Of a stretch of DNA of 64,000 nt, positions 1 through 10,969 are shown one piece after another. The position numbers were made by a program, and so were the translations under genes. Within the stretch, counting starts at the first letter, position 1, and each line of letters opens with the position of its first letter. The notes under the pieces were generated by a model, which worked only from the letters and a program-made list of their open reading frames with translations, did no database searches and was not told where the DNA came from. The stretch is taken from assembly GCA_003290165.1 (NCBI GenBank), contig QNQO01000826.1, forward strand, positions 124,001 to 188,000, in the 5' to 3' direction. The DNA is from Berberis thunbergii. Its lineage: Eukaryota; Streptophyta; Magnoliopsida; Ranunculales; Berberidaceae.

Positions 1-283
1 AACAAACAATACCAATCAATAAATCTTTAGATTCAAAACAATTACTTTCATTTCAAACAATTAATTCCTTAATCAAAGAAAAATAGAACATTGTGCCTGG
101 AACACCTATAGCTGGAACAACTAAGTGGGACCACCTAACCCTGATCTTTTACTGCGCACATCATAGCGACTTATAATTATCAGAGGCTCTACGGCTGACC
201 AATACTCGTAACGACTTACCAACGCTATCAACGGCTTACCAGCGACACCTAGGACTCACTACCATCCCCGGATAAAAAGAAAA
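1..283. other. Non-coding left edge
   Basis: No convincing coding sequence. Around 170-245 there are three imperfect copies of a short motif resembling 'gactta(c)cca(a/g)cg', possibly a degenerate short repeat. In the minus-strand sense this stretch follows the tRNA-Met-like primer site at 284-299. It should therefore hold the start of the next viral reading frame if the pararetrovirus continued, but no movement-protein-like frame is visible. The virus copy probably breaks here. Confidence 0.4.
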
Positions 284-299
284 GATGGTTCTGATACCA
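284..299 (-). promoter_or_regulatory. tRNA-Met-like primer binding site of the pararetrovirus
   Basis: The minus strand reads TGGTATCAGAACCATC, matching the initiator-tRNA-Met primer consensus (TGGTATCAGAGC...) used by Caulimoviridae and many copia elements. It lies downstream of the viral second ORF and about 430 bases downstream of a TATA box on the same strand. That is the order expected across the intergenic region of a circular caulimovirid genome. Assignment to the virus rather than to a stray LTR element is inferred from position. Confidence 0.55.
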
Positions 300-1224
300 A
301 TTCTACCCAGGAGACTGTCAGTGCTTAAGGTAAATAACCTAAACGGACGGTTAATAGATAGGAGAAGAGAATCAAAAGCAGCTAAACAGAGATACAGAGA
401 AGATCAATTAAAACTTAAAGTTCAAATCATGCATAGTTTAGAAGAACTATTCTTTATATTGTGCAAGAGAACAGTCAACCACTTCTCCGGACGAACCGAT
501 AGCTAATTGGTTTGATTAGTTCAACCAAGTCCAATACAATCTTTTAAGAATAGATTTTGTAAAACACAATATTGAAATATGCTTATGTATTTAAAAATAA
601 AGATTACAGAGGAGACTTACTTGAAGGATGTACAAGAGAATAAGGTAAAGGATTACAATATTATGCTTAGGGACACAAACAGGAGATGGGGTTCTAATTG
701 CGTCTGTCCTTCTCTTCAGGACCTGGTTCTTATTTATAGAGGGTAGAAGAGATAAGGCTTCTCCCCTTAGTGGAGGATGAGCTGGATGTTTATCCCATTG
801 ATTGAGTGGAGGAGAACTGTTTAATACTTTAACTATTCACCTTTTGACTATCGGCAAGTACTGTTGGAGATACTTTGACTGTAGCTTCATGTGGATGCTT
901 TTGACAAAAGAAAGATGTTGTCAGGATGTCGGATGACTGTAACCGAAAGCATTTTGTTGGATATGGAGCTGGCAAATGCTGCCTTTGATAATGGACGTGG
1001 GTCTATTAGAGATCTCGAGGATTGAAGATATTGAAATAATCATCTTCATTGAGATCAACTGCTGGATCATCTTCTTCGTCTGAACGAGCTTTGGTGGGTT
1101 TGGTTAGAATATGCTTCTTAATTTGCTATTTAAGAAGCTTTGCACTTGAAGTTTCTGGAAGAGGGCGAATTTGTAGCTGTGGTGTAGGAGACACCTTTTT
1201 GTTGGAAAAGAAGGCAAGAACACC
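300..1224 (-). promoter_or_regulatory. Pararetroviral intergenic region and leader
   Basis: This is the stretch between the end of the viral second ORF and the primer site. It has no long reading frame on the minus strand. A TATA box lies at 731-739 (minus strand, CTATAAATA). By analogy with caulimovirid pregenomic RNAs, transcription would start about 30 bases further on and give a leader of roughly 400 nt before the primer site. Small frames such as 285-506 on the plus strand run against the viral sense and have no recognisable product. Confidence 0.45.
731..739 (-). promoter_or_regulatory. TATA box, candidate pregenomic RNA promoter
   Basis: The minus strand reads CTCTATAAATAAG. It is the best TATA match between the second viral ORF and the primer site. 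Position and strand fit a 35S-like promoter. Whether it is active cannot be told from sequence. Confidence 0.45.
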
Positions 1225-2181
1225 TTATTTGGTGACTTTGGAGTGGTCGAATCGTTGCCACCATTTGACCTTGGTGCGACGACAAAACCATTGAGGTTTA
1301 TGCTTTGAAAGACTTAGTGAGGAATCAAGATGGGAACAGATGTAATCCCAACACATGATCCAAGCTAAGTTGAATCTAATAAAGAACCAAAAAGATAAAA
1401 CTTGTTCGTTTACAGGCATGGGCGGCTGGTACCTTTCTTTGAAGACATTCCATCCTTCTTTGACTGTGGGATGAAGAATGTCTAAAACTGGACCAAAGAA
1501 ACTCCACCAAATATGTTGAAACCAAAATGGGAGAGATTTCTGATTGAATTTTTTGCAGAATAAAAAGAACCAAGAGTGGCCACTATTCTGAGAATTCACT
1601 AAGAACGCTCTTAACCACACATTTTTGTAGACAAGATAATTGTAAGTTTGAGGGTTAAAGTTCTGGGAGAACTTCTTGTGATAATGGGGTACTTGGCCCC
1701 AATCGGCTTCTGCTAGGATTTTGAGGATCTGACACTTGGAGAAGGTGATTCGGGACTTCTGATCATCATCATAATGATGGGTTATGAGTACTGAGTCAGA
1801 GTCAACCAATATGAATTCATAGAATTCTCTAGTTTTTGAAGTATCTGCTTCCTCAAATTGTTGGTCAGGGGAGAACAGATTTCGAGCAATGCTTTGGGGT
1901 TCTGAGATTAAAGCATATAGACAAGGTTCAACCATACAAATATAGTCGAAATATGTCTTATTGATATATGGCAGGGGTGCCTGATTAGGCTTTGGAAAGC
2001 TGGTCATGGAAGAACCAGAATCGCCGATTTGACCGAGAGGAGAAAACTTTTGAGATAATTGAAGAGCATATGAAAGAGGAATTGGAGGCGGAGAAACATA
2101 AGGCTTCTTCGCATAGCTGACTTTGGTTTGAGGCTTTGCAGGAAGAGTCTGCTTTGGGGATGAGTTTTGAGAAGAACTCAT
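1225..2181 (-). CDS. Pararetrovirus second ORF, unknown function (about 318 aa)
   Basis: An uninterrupted frame of about 318 codons begins MSSSQNSSPK and follows the viral polyprotein. Its ATG overlaps the polyprotein stop as ATGA (ATG 2181-2179, TGA 2180-2178), an arrangement that favours coupled termination and re-initiation. The N-terminal ~60 residues are Ser/Pro/Lys rich. The rest is rich in aromatic residues, with Trp clusters such as WWSFFGP near residue 225 and a basic C-terminus. A Trp-rich downstream ORF of unknown function is a feature of plant-genome caulimovirids of the florendovirus kind; that name is inferred. It is notable that this frame is open while the polyprotein is full of stops. 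It could still be a relic whose survival is chance. Confidence 0.65.
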   Translation of the reverse strand: MSSSQNSSPKQTLPAKPQTKVSYAKKPYVSPPPIPLSYALQLSQKFSPLGQIGDSGSSMTSFPKPNQAPLPYINKTYFDYICMVEPCLYALISEPQSIARNLFSPDQQFEEADTSKTREFYEFILVDSDSVLITHHYDDDQKSRITFSKCQILKILAEADWGQVPHYHKKFSQNFNPQTYNYLVYKNVWLRAFLVNSQNSGHSWFFLFCKKFNQKSLPFWFQHIWWSFFGPVLDILHPTVKEGWNVFKERYQPPMPVNEQVLSFWFFIRFNLAWIMCWDYICSHLDSSLSLSKHKPQWFCRRTKVKWWQRFDHSKVTK

Positions 2182-2836
2182 TTTTGAAAGAACTCGCGAG
2201 AGAGGAAATCTGCAAGAGTGTTATCTGCTCCTTTTATATATTTGATTTCGAAATCGAATGCAGAAATCAGTCCTTGCCATCTGGCGAAGATCTGTTTGGA
2301 AACAAGATTTAAAACATCTTTGGTTAAGATCTCTTATGCTGATTGGCAATCAACTTGTAAAAGAAATTTTTGATTTGTTAAATCATCTTGAAATTTCATG
2401 ATGCATAAAACAATTGCTAAAACTTTTTTTTTACAGTTGAATAATTACTCTGTGCTGTGTTCCAGATACCTGAATGGTATCGGACCAATTGGATTGTCGA
2501 TGAGTCAAGAAGACGCTGTTTCAGAATACCACCATACCCTAGGTTAGACGCATCTGTTTCGACAATCTTAAAAGCCTTGGGATCTGAGATTCCTAAACAA
2601 GGAAGATTTGTAACTTGGGCTTTGACTTGACAGACTATTTGAGAATGGGCTTCAGTCCATGGGCTTGGGTTTTTCTTAAGACGACTATAAAGGGGCTTAA
2701 GTAAAACTCGGAGGCCTTTATAAAAATCTGCAACGTAATTTAAGGATCCAAGGAATCTTTGTAATTGGGTTTTATCCCAGATTTCAACAGGAAATTTTGC
2801 TGCAAATTCAATTGATCTAGAAATTGGAGTGACCAT
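2178..2836 (-). pseudogene. Pararetrovirus RNase H domain
   Basis: The frame begins with the RT thumb/connection ('LQRFLGSLNYVADF') and runs into RNase H ('VETDASNLGYGGIL', with the first catalytic Asp). It continues after a frame change near 2417 to the C-terminal motif 'GADNTLADFLSR' with the last catalytic Asp. It ends at the TGA that overlaps the ATG of the next ORF. The domain is recognisable from end to end but broken. Confidence 0.8.
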
Positions 2837-2859
2837 GCCATTGAAGATCTTATGTCCTA

Positions 2860-3470
2860 AAAATCAGACATTTGTTTGGAATAGATTGATTTTAGTGGGG
2901 GAGAGAACCAATCTATTTTTCTTAATGCAATGTTCAAATTGATAAAGGTGTTTCCAGTGGGCTGGAATTGATTATGAGAAAACAAGTATATCATCGATAT
3001 ACACGATTGTAAATTGAGAAAAAGGAGAGAGAATATCATTCATGATATTCTGAAACTCACTGGGAGCATTTTTGAGACCAAAGGGCATTACATTCCATTC
3101 GTAATGTCCAAAGGGTACATTAAAGGCAGTTTTATATCTGTCTTTGGGATGGATTTGGATTTGCCAAAATCCAGATTTTAGATCGAACTTAGAAAAGACA
3201 CAAGCATTGTAAAGTCTTTTAAGAAGATCTCTTTGATGAGGAATTGGATATCTTATCCACTGTAAAACCTGGTTAAGGGGTTTATAGTTGATAACTAAAC
3301 TGGGGCTCCATCTTTCAAGTTCAGCAGCTTTTCTAACATAGAAGGTCGCACAACTCCAAGGGGACTTGGAATGTCGGATAAGGTTTTTGTCCAATAGTTG
3401 TTGGATTTCTTGTTTATAGTATTCCATATGCTCGCTATTCATTTGAATAGGACGAGCCTTTGTAGGAATT
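2860..3470 (-). pseudogene. Pararetrovirus reverse transcriptase domain
   Basis: The frame shows the plant pararetrovirus RT order: a conserved N-terminal helix, a region ending 'YPIPHQRDLL', 'FSKFDLKSGFWQI', 'MPFGLKNAPSEFQ' and the active site 'YIDDILVFS' (about 2973-3000). A stop follows directly after the active-site block and a second lies before the 'FLGH' motif, so the enzyme cannot be made whole. Caulimovirid rather than Ty3/gypsy origin is inferred from the upstream coat and the absence of an integrase. Confidence 0.85.
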
Positions 3471-3620
3471 TTGCGTTCAACAAACCCTAGTTCATATGGA
3501 AGGCGGACAACATGATGTGATCTGTGCCAGAAAGCATTAGGAAGATTGGAACAAAGTTCCTTTTGGAGATGTTGTTGATATTGAATAATTTGAGATTGTA
3601 ATTTTGAATCCTGAAGTTGA

Positions 3621-4076
3621 CTAGCAATTCTTTTGTATTCGATTTCTTGTTTTAAGAAATGTAAATGTTGTTGTTTGTGTGAAATAAAGTTTAAAAAGGC
3701 TTTTTCTTAGTTCATAAATTTTTGGTTTGAAAAGAAATTGAAATTCTAGGGTTGTTCCTAAGTATGAAGTTTTAATTCCATCTTTAGAAACTGTAAAGGG
3801 TGAGATTGAGTTGATAAAAGGTGTTCCTAATATCATTGTTTGTTCCATATTTTTTACAAGAAGAAAATGTTGCTTAATGCAAATTTTATCTTTGCAAATA
3901 TGGGCATTTGGTAGTTTGTGAAATATTTCAAGACGTGAGTTGTCTGTTGTGTACAACTTCTGGGTTGTCTTTTTGAAATACTTAGAAGGAATGATTCCTT
4001 CTTTGATACAATTCATATCAGCTCCTGAGTCTATCAGGGCAATAACTGATATGAGTGTTTCACTCTGAATAAACAA
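3621..4076 (-). pseudogene. Pararetrovirus aspartic protease domain
   Basis: The frame contains ALIDSGAD about 13 residues in, the D-S-G-A active-site signature of retroviral-type aspartic proteases, and 'MILGTPFI' about 70 residues later, matching the ILG motif of the second half of the fold. In the polyprotein it would release coat and RT products. It is open through the core, but the frame is lost toward the RT. Confidence 0.8.
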
Positions 4077-4727
4077 ATCTATAGCAACGTACCATTTTGG
4101 ATAGTTACTTGATGGGGTATGATTTGTTTTTTATTAATATTATTTAGAAACTGAGAGTCATCTAGTTCTTTAGAGGAAGGTTCTCCAATGAATTCTTCTT
4201 TATCAGAGGATGGGATTGTTTGATTATTTTGGAGAGTTTGAATTTGAAGATTGATTTTGTTTAAGGAGAGTAAGTTCCTTTTTTATTGTATTGACTTCAA
4301 ATTGAAGGTCAGAAAGGCTGACAAGGGAAGATGAGGAAATAGATCGTTTAAATCGATCTATAATATCTTTGTGATCATAGAAGGGAGTAATGACTTCAGG
4401 TAATGCTCTAGGCTGTGTTAATGAAGTCTTAATATGCTGAAGGTATTCAGTTTTAAGACTTGGATCATCAATTTTATCTACAAAGTCTAGCAATATTTGG
4501 GATTTTTAGAGTTAGATAACATATTGATGGTTTTGGACTGATGACAGTGGCAAGCTCCTGGTGCACATGTATCTGAGTGATCTGATATATCTGAATCAGA
4601 TGATTGATTGAGATTCCATAACTGAAGATCTTCATCAGAAGATTCAACTTCAGAATCTAAGAGGGCATTGAGAAACATTTGTTGAATGTTCTCAGGGGCT
4701 TCAAGAGCCTGAATCTTTTGGACTGTG

Positions 4728-4773
4728 TTACAGTTTTTTGCATAATGGCCTGGTTTTCCACATTTAAAGCAAA
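4728..4773 (-). pseudogene. Coat CCHC zinc knuckle
   Basis: The minus strand encodes CFKCGKPGHYAKNC, a perfect C-x2-C-x4-H-x4-C knuckle of the retroviral/pararetroviral nucleic-acid binding type. It follows a Lys/Arg-rich segment (about 4990-4790) and precedes an acidic stretch, the usual order at the C-terminal end of caulimovirid coat proteins. Confidence 0.85.
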
Positions 4774-5004
4774 CAGGCTTTGATGTGGGCTTAAAATGTT
4801 TTTTGTATGTTGGTTTGGGCTTATGTGTCCCATGTCTTTTGGGCTTACTATAGTATTTATCTAGATCTTTGGGTAGCTTTCGACCATAAGGCCTTTTGGA
4901 TTTAAATTGTCTAGCAGGATGAGATCTGTATTGTTGTTTGGAAGATTTACGAGCTAAGGCAGGAGCCCGATAATCTTCAAAGCCATATTGTTGGCAAAAA
5001 TCAC

Positions 5005-5763
5005 CTAATTCTTTAGGTCCATTAACATGCTGTTTTTTAAGCTATTGTTTAACCTAAGATCATTGCAAATGTGAAGAGCACATTTATTGATAAAGGAGAT
5101 TAAATCTCCAAAGGTTAACTGATCATATGGGATATCTCCTTGGGATTGGTCCTGGAGTTTTCCACGAACAGTTTCTGTGAAAATCTCAGGGAGTCCTGAT
5201 AAGAACTTTATTTTCCAAAATGGATTAGATGCATCAGGTTGATGCATAACCTTTTTCATAAAAATGTCCTTATACCATCTAAAATGACTAAGAATTGGAC
5301 ATTTATGGACCATGAGGAGGTCTTTTGCTTTTCCTTGGAATTCACTGGGATTCCCAATGAAATGTTTGAGAATTGAACATATTAAGGTTGGAACACAATC
5401 AGGAATAAACTGACCATTGTTTGTTTTCATTGCTAAACCATCTAGTCCTATTTTTACGGCTTGCATAATTTCTCTTTTTTCTGCCAAGGATAGATAGTTA
5501 TCTCACCATCCTTTGATATGGCCTGAAAACCCTGCTATGATGACAGTAGCAATGGTATAATCATCCTTATTTTCAGCTCGATGGGTAGAAGCCATCATAA
5601 CCATTTCTTGGGTTAGTTCTAAAATCTCTTCTTCAGAAAGACCATCAATATTCCAAATATATAAGTCTTTAGAGGAAAAAGAACCAAAGGTTTGAAGTTG
5701 GCGTTCTTCATACTGCATGTCTAGCAGTGAAGGTCTTGGATAAAAATTTCGTGTTCTAGGCAT
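5005..5763 (-). pseudogene. Pararetrovirus coat-protein region
   Basis: Two frames (5763-5503 and 5487-5005) separated by a stop make one capsid-like domain. The second contains the pattern 'NPFWKIKFLSGLP' followed by a short acidic linker and 'TFGDLISFINK'. These resemble the conserved hydrophobic core of caulimovirid coat proteins, where a Trp/Phe-x-F-x-x-GLP motif precedes helical segments. A basic region and the zinc knuckle follow, as in other caulimovirid coat proteins. The stop near 5490 breaks the domain. Confidence 0.65.
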
Positions 5764-6345
5764 TGGATTATGCCATTTTGGTGGTTTTGGGATTGCTTTG
5801 TATATCTAATTGGATTTGTTGATAAGGGATAAAATTTAATCTATCCAATTCTATCATTGGATCAAAATCTTCACTAATATCAGAATCCATGGCTGAAAAG
5901 TTAGGATTTGATAAAGTATTAATTTTGAGTCTTGAATCCATTTGTAATGCTTCAAGTTTAGCATCAATTTCTTTGAGTAATTGACTAGAGGAAGTAAACG
6001 TATGTTGAGCAATGGGTGCAAGAGGTTGGAAGAAAACATTCTTCGCTTTAACTTCCTGTGCCTGTCTTGCTTCATTAGTTTCTTTACTCTGTTTATCAGC
6101 TAGTTGTTTCTTTTTTAATTCATATGTAACAAGCTGATCTTGAACTAATTTTTCTCCTAATTCTGAGAGCAGAATGTTAGTGTAATTATTTTGTTGAATA
6201 ATTTTACTAACTCCATGGCTTTCATTCCCATGGGTTTGGAATGGAGAAGCTTGGTAATTCTGGTCTGTAACAGAGAATTTTAAATCAGTTAGAGGGAGTA
6301 GGATTGCATTTAATTTTTTGTCATCAGGTGATTTTCATGTTTTGG

Positions 6346-8580
6346 GTGATACATTCAAAACATGAATATTGGGATATGACCGGTATTGACCAATTTTGTA
6401 AATCTGGCCTTGATTTATTGTCTGAAACTTATCATGCAAAAGAAAACGTTGACAAGGATATGAAATCATATGGATCATCCAACATATATACACTAGAATA
6501 ACAGAACTGGTTCATAACAGGCACATTACCTTTTTCACTCTATCTTGTTGGGTGAGTTAAATATATAGTATTATATATGAAATAGTATAGGGAGAGTTTG
6601 ACTGACCATTCTATTTTTAAATGGACTAGTACTCCACGCAAGCTTCGCCTTGCATACATCCGCAAATATTTATTTTGCTTCCTCTTTTTAACCTCGATAC
6701 GATATTTAATTGTAGATATGTATTTATTTATTTATCAAGTGAATTGTATACAATGATTAATTATAATTTTGTAAAAATTAGCTAGTTTAATTGAATATTG
6801 GTCTAACAATTATATCGAATTCAATTCAGTGTTCTAAAACTTGTTAGGCGCTAAGCAAGCGACAAGCAAGAGATTAAAGCCCAAAGGACTTGACTCTTAT
6901 TTATTTATTATAATTTATAAAATTTAAGCATAATAACGTGTATACATACTTCCAATTCAATATTAAGATACATATGAAAATGTAAAAAAAAAATAGTCTT
7001 AATTTTTTTAACTGAAAATAAAAAATTAAAAGAAATTTCAAAAACCCGTCTAACAATGATTTAATTATGTATAAGGTCCTTTTTAAGTTTGTAGATAATT
7101 GGAAATTCTTAAATAAATTATGTTGGGAGCTTGAGTCTAATTTATCATTGTTTGAGAGGATTTGGTTTTAATTATAAAATGTATCAAATGAGAAGGCCAA
7201 AAATCAGGTTGAAGACACTGTTTATCCTAGCTTTCAGGCATTATGTAATTCAGATTTGGATCTTGTTCACTAAATGGATAGATATCTTCGTTAATTGTGC
7301 AAGTGCATGATCTGCACGAACAATGGCCAAATAACTAAAATGCGACCCATGTCAACCTACTTTATGCGTGTTTTTTTTTTTTTTTTTTTTTTTTCTTTCC
7401 ATTTTACCTGTTTGATCATCCATGCACAAACATGTGACCGTTACTTAGATAGCTAAGTTCCAATCTTCATGATTTGAAGCTATTATGAAGTGGATTTTGT
7501 AGCTGATTTGCCACAAACCCCTTTGTAATTCCTGTAATCTTGGGATCCAGGCAGGATAGCTCGCACATGCTGGGTTCGTGCAGTGGAACATGCAGGCTAT
7601 GCATCCCTGAGGGCACCCAAGAAAGGTATATGGGAGCAATGAACTTGGAAAATATTCCTTGAGTTGAAATTGCATATTCGAGACAAGTCATCAAAATTGC
7701 ATGAGTAGCCAAGATATGCCCAAGGGAGTTACTATGCGTACCCAACTATTTGGCTCGGTTGCACCAACTCTTTGTTGCATCGATGTTTTAGAATATTTCG
7801 ACTTTGTTGTACCAACCTAAAGTATGTGACATTGACTTATCAAATTTTTAATAATAAAAATCATTTGGTGATAAATTTAATTTTTTTCATTTAGGAGCAT
7901 TGATTGACTCTTGAATAAAATAACAAAATTACCAATTATCTATTAAACTAAAACTCATTCGCACATTCGTAAATTTTCAATGTGTTCATCAACCATAAAG
8001 GGGTTGAAAAAATCAATACGTATTAAAAATAAATAAAGTAAAAGATGTATATCAATAGATAATAAATTGTTGCAACTATTGTATCATATTTGAAAATTTT
8101 TCATTTAATACCTACAAAATTCTACATCTAAAAATTTACTTTATGAATCGTTCATTGAAAGTCTCCAATCAACAAGATGAGTAATTTTCTCCCCCTAGTA
8201 TTTTGTTTTAGGGTTAACAAAATGTGGTTGGGTACACCAAACTATTTTTAAAGTTAAATCTAAAAATAAGGTTCGGGCATCAATCCAAACAGTCGGATAC
8301 ACGTAACAACTCCTAAAAAAAATTGAGGTAAGAGGTAGAGGGGCTTCTAACACTGGCCAATAGCCTTTCTGTCCAGAAGAATTCAAAACAGACTCCCCAA
8401 GAAATTCCTATTAGTGTATATCATGCAATGGGCCAGTTATTGTAGCAACTCTGTAACAACTAGATAGATAGCTACATGCATACATCTATATTATCGAACG
8501 ACAAGTTGTCATGTTACTCGTCGTTCCACGACTAGTTATTACACCATGTTACACTTTCCAATTTTATTTTCCGGGAAATG
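6346..8580. other. Intergenic, mostly unassigned
   Basis: AT-rich DNA. From 6827 the sequence begins 'cagtgttctaaaac' and continues into a G/C-richer 'taggcgctaagcaagcg' segment. This matches the left end of the hAT-type element at 14,792, but no partner right end was found, so it looks like a truncated relative. A run of about 25 T lies near 7371-7395. Overlapping minus-strand frames at 7445-7745 have no recognisable motif. Nothing else could be assigned. Confidence 0.35.
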
Positions 8581-8860
8581 AAGAAACAAGTCACCGTTTC
8601 TTACTTCTCGATTGAGGGTGAATATCATGCAATGGCTTCAGCTACTTGTGAGATTACTTGGTTATGCTACATACTTAAAGACTTGGGCGTACCGCCTTTG
8701 AAGCTTGCAACACTCTAAACCGCCCTATTGCCATTTCGAGCTGATAAAATTCTAGATGGCATGCTCCAAGCCAAATACTTTGCCACAACTCACCAAATTG
8801 GTGATCTTTTTACTAAAGCCTTGTGCAAAGATCAATTCAGGTTCAGCTTTGATACAAGTT
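8581..8860 (+). pseudogene. Ty1/copia RNase H fragment
   Basis: Plus-strand translation gives 'KKQVTVSYFS' then 'EYHAMASATCEITWL'. This is the characteristic copia RNase H pattern (KKQ.TVSRSS..AEYRA.A....E..WL). After a stop and frame change it continues 'KYFATTHQIGDLFTKAL', the copia C-terminal motif (.STTHQLADIFTKAL). Only this last piece of the polyprotein remains. No matching LTR was recognised downstream. Confidence 0.8.
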
Positions 8861-9119
8861 GTTGGCTCATTGTGCACACGCACACACCCGGGTCCACTAT
8901 ATATAGCAACGATATTTGTTCCCAACTTAAACACCTCTAGCAATAAGCTCCCATCCTAAGCCTCAGGGTGTGGGGTTTTATCTAAAACACCTAGTTGCTA
9001 GTAGGGAGTTGACCACCTCCTTATATTCATGCACAACAACTCTACCTCTTGAAATGCGGGACTATTCAAGCCAACACCAATAATCAAATAAGTTGTTTTA
9101 ACAACTTTCTAATAACTCG
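8861..9119. other. Intergenic after copia fragment
   Basis: No gene seen. It includes 'acacacacccgggtccactatatatagc', a TATA-like string that may belong to the degraded copia 3' end. No pair of terminal repeats is visible. Confidence 0.3.
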
Positions 9120-9360
9120 ATGCAGGGAGCCTTTTCTCGACAAATCTGAAGAGACCGTTCGCAGGGAGCCTCTTTTCGACGCCTCTTTCGCAGGGAGCCT
9201 CTTCTCGACAGATCTGAAGAGGCCGACACCTCTTCTTGACAGAGAGAGACCAACACCTCTTCTCGACGGATCTGCTCGCCTTCTCGACAAATTTGCTTGC
9301 CTGCTCTTCTGCTCGACAGATCTCAACGGATTCGCCTCCAACCCAGTTAAAGAATAGTTT
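9120..9360 (+). repeat. Tandem leader repeat of a DUF4283 non-LTR-type element
   Basis: Imperfect repeats of units like 'cagggagcctctt(t/c)tcgac' and 'agatctgaagagg' sit 75-300 bases upstream of the DUF4283 ORF. The element at 54.0-56.2 kb has the same layout on the minus strand: a leader of repeated 'gagtcgaagaa(g/a)ccctc' units ahead of its DUF4283 ORF. The shared architecture suggests this is the element's 5' untranslated region. Confidence 0.5.
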
Positions 9361-9433
9361 TTCGCCGTCTCTGTGGACTGATCTTGGATGATCTATCTGA
9401 CGCAGTTTGGTTTGAGATAACTACTAATTCGGC

Positions 9434-10969
9434 ATGAATAAGGATCTAAGAGCAACCTCCATTTCCCCTTGTGAAGGTTCGCTCAATGGAAAAAGGGGGG
9501 CAGAACCCACATTGGCGCCGCTAGGAACTAGATCTGAATCAGGTTCTGGAGCGAACATTACCTTGCACACCGATTGTACCATGGCCATCAATGAGGCAAT
9601 GACCACTGTTGTGGCACCTACAACTAGTTGGGCTTCAAAACTCAAACAAGGACGACATGCAGGGACTACAAAACAGAAATATGAGCCACCAATGACTCTG
9701 AATGGGGTGAAGGTAGTTAAAGTACAAACGGCTGACTTCGCTAGTAGGATTACTGAATGCGAAAAGCTCATCATTGGAAGGTTTGTTGGTAAACGTTTCA
9801 CTTTTAATTTTGTCAAAAATTCACTAGATAAAGCATGGGGAACTAGGAATTTTGAGATGAGCATTCACGGTGAAAAAGAATTTTATTTTTAAGTTCAAAG
9901 ATGATGCAGACAGAAGCAAATTGTTGGAGACTGGATCCCTACATATTGCAAGTCGATTGTTCATCATTTGATCCTGGTCTACCAATACTGATGAGGAGGC
10001 AGACACTCTTACTACAGTATCTATCTGGGTCACGCTAAAAAAAAGTTCCATTGTTCCTATGGAATCTAGAAGGAATACAAAAGATCGCAAATGTAATTGG
10101 AGTCCCGATTATGTTGGACAAGGAGACTGAGGAAAGATCTAAACTGGCATTTGCAAGAGTATGCATAGAAGTGGAAGTCAATAATAAGTTTCCCAAGGAG
10201 ATTCCCGTATTCATCAATGAAGGGCTAACAAGAGTAGTGGAGCTAGAACATGCATGGATTCCAACACAGTGCAACACTTGTGCTGTGTATGGGCACTCAA
10301 ACCATCATTGTCCAAAGAGTGTCTCCTACAATAAGGTGGTGACTAAAGTTTGGGAACCAACAGGGAAGAAGGTTCCAACTGAGACCAAGGACAGTGAAGG
10401 CTGGACCATTGCCCAGGGTAAACAAGCGTTCAAACCACGCAATACAAACCCAGTTCCTAGTAATGCATCTAGCATTACCAAACAACAGTTAAGCAATAAG
10501 GAGAATGCCAAAGGAAGTAACCTACAAGAGGTAGAGCATCAGCAGAATGATGAGAATAGCCAATATATAGTGCTACAGGAAACTGACCCGAAGGATAACC
10601 ATTTAGAAAAAGAGCTAACAACACCAAGTCAGGAAAGATGCAGTGAAGAGGTTGTTGCAACCTCAAAATCAACTTCTACACTTCCTGAAGTAGGACGAGA
10701 GTTAATTGATGGAAGACAGGGGGAAGATCCAACAGTGCCCATGGATTGGCTAACACCCCCAAGACATCAATGTTTTGAATTCAGAAATTGCAAAAATAGG
10801 CAAGGATGCTTTGGTCACCGAAATTAAAAGTTTACTTGAAGCGAAAACAACAAAAGTGGGGCAAAACACTATTAAAGCAGAACATGAGTTTACCACATTA
10901 CAGCTTCCCACGGAATATGTTCCTCGAAGGTCTTCTCGAAGCAAGAAGACAAATCCTAAATTCAGGTAA
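9434..10969 (+). pseudogene. DUF4283/zinc-knuckle ORF1-like protein, frameshifted
   Basis: Three plus-strand frames (9434-9892, 10051-10827, 10775-10969) form one broken protein of about 510 residues. The first block has a DUF4283-like pattern ('KLIIGRFVGKRFTF...'). The second continues 'LWNLEGIQKIANVIG', then 'ARVCIEVEV' and a zinc knuckle 'CNTCAVYGHSNHHC' (C-x2-C-x4-H-x4-C, the CCHC_4 type that follows DUF4283). A long polar tail ends in 'RRSSRSKKTNPKFR'. DUF4283 plus this knuckle is the usual ORF1 of plant L1-like non-LTR elements and some gene-derived relatives. No endonuclease/RT ORF follows. The basic C-terminus resembles that of the copy at 54.1-55.9 kb. Confidence 0.7.

Larger units (their letters stand above)
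2178..6345 (-). pseudogene. Endogenous pararetrovirus polyprotein, broken
   Basis: A coat-protease-RT-RNase H polyprotein of Caulimoviridae type is read on the minus strand from about 6345 down to a TGA at 2180-2178. Domains in order: a polar N-terminal segment (6345-5780) that is open but lacks a visible ATG, a coat-like region (5763-5005), a CCHC knuckle (about 4773-4728), an acidic Ser/Asp-rich stretch (4680-4490), an aspartic protease (4076-3621), RT (about 3470-2860) and RNase H (2836-2178). The frame changes or stops between most blocks, for example just after the RT YIDD motif, so the copy is dead. No movement protein is visible upstream of 6345; a TGA closes the frame there. Lineage is inferred from domain order and the absence of an integrase. 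Confidence 0.8.

Noticed and set aside
285..506. 73-codon plus-strand frame
   Set aside because: Runs antisense to the viral leader and has no recognisable motif.
7371..7395. Long T-run as a terminator or a LINE tail
   Set aside because: No gene or LINE sequence ends there; probably a homopolymer expansion.
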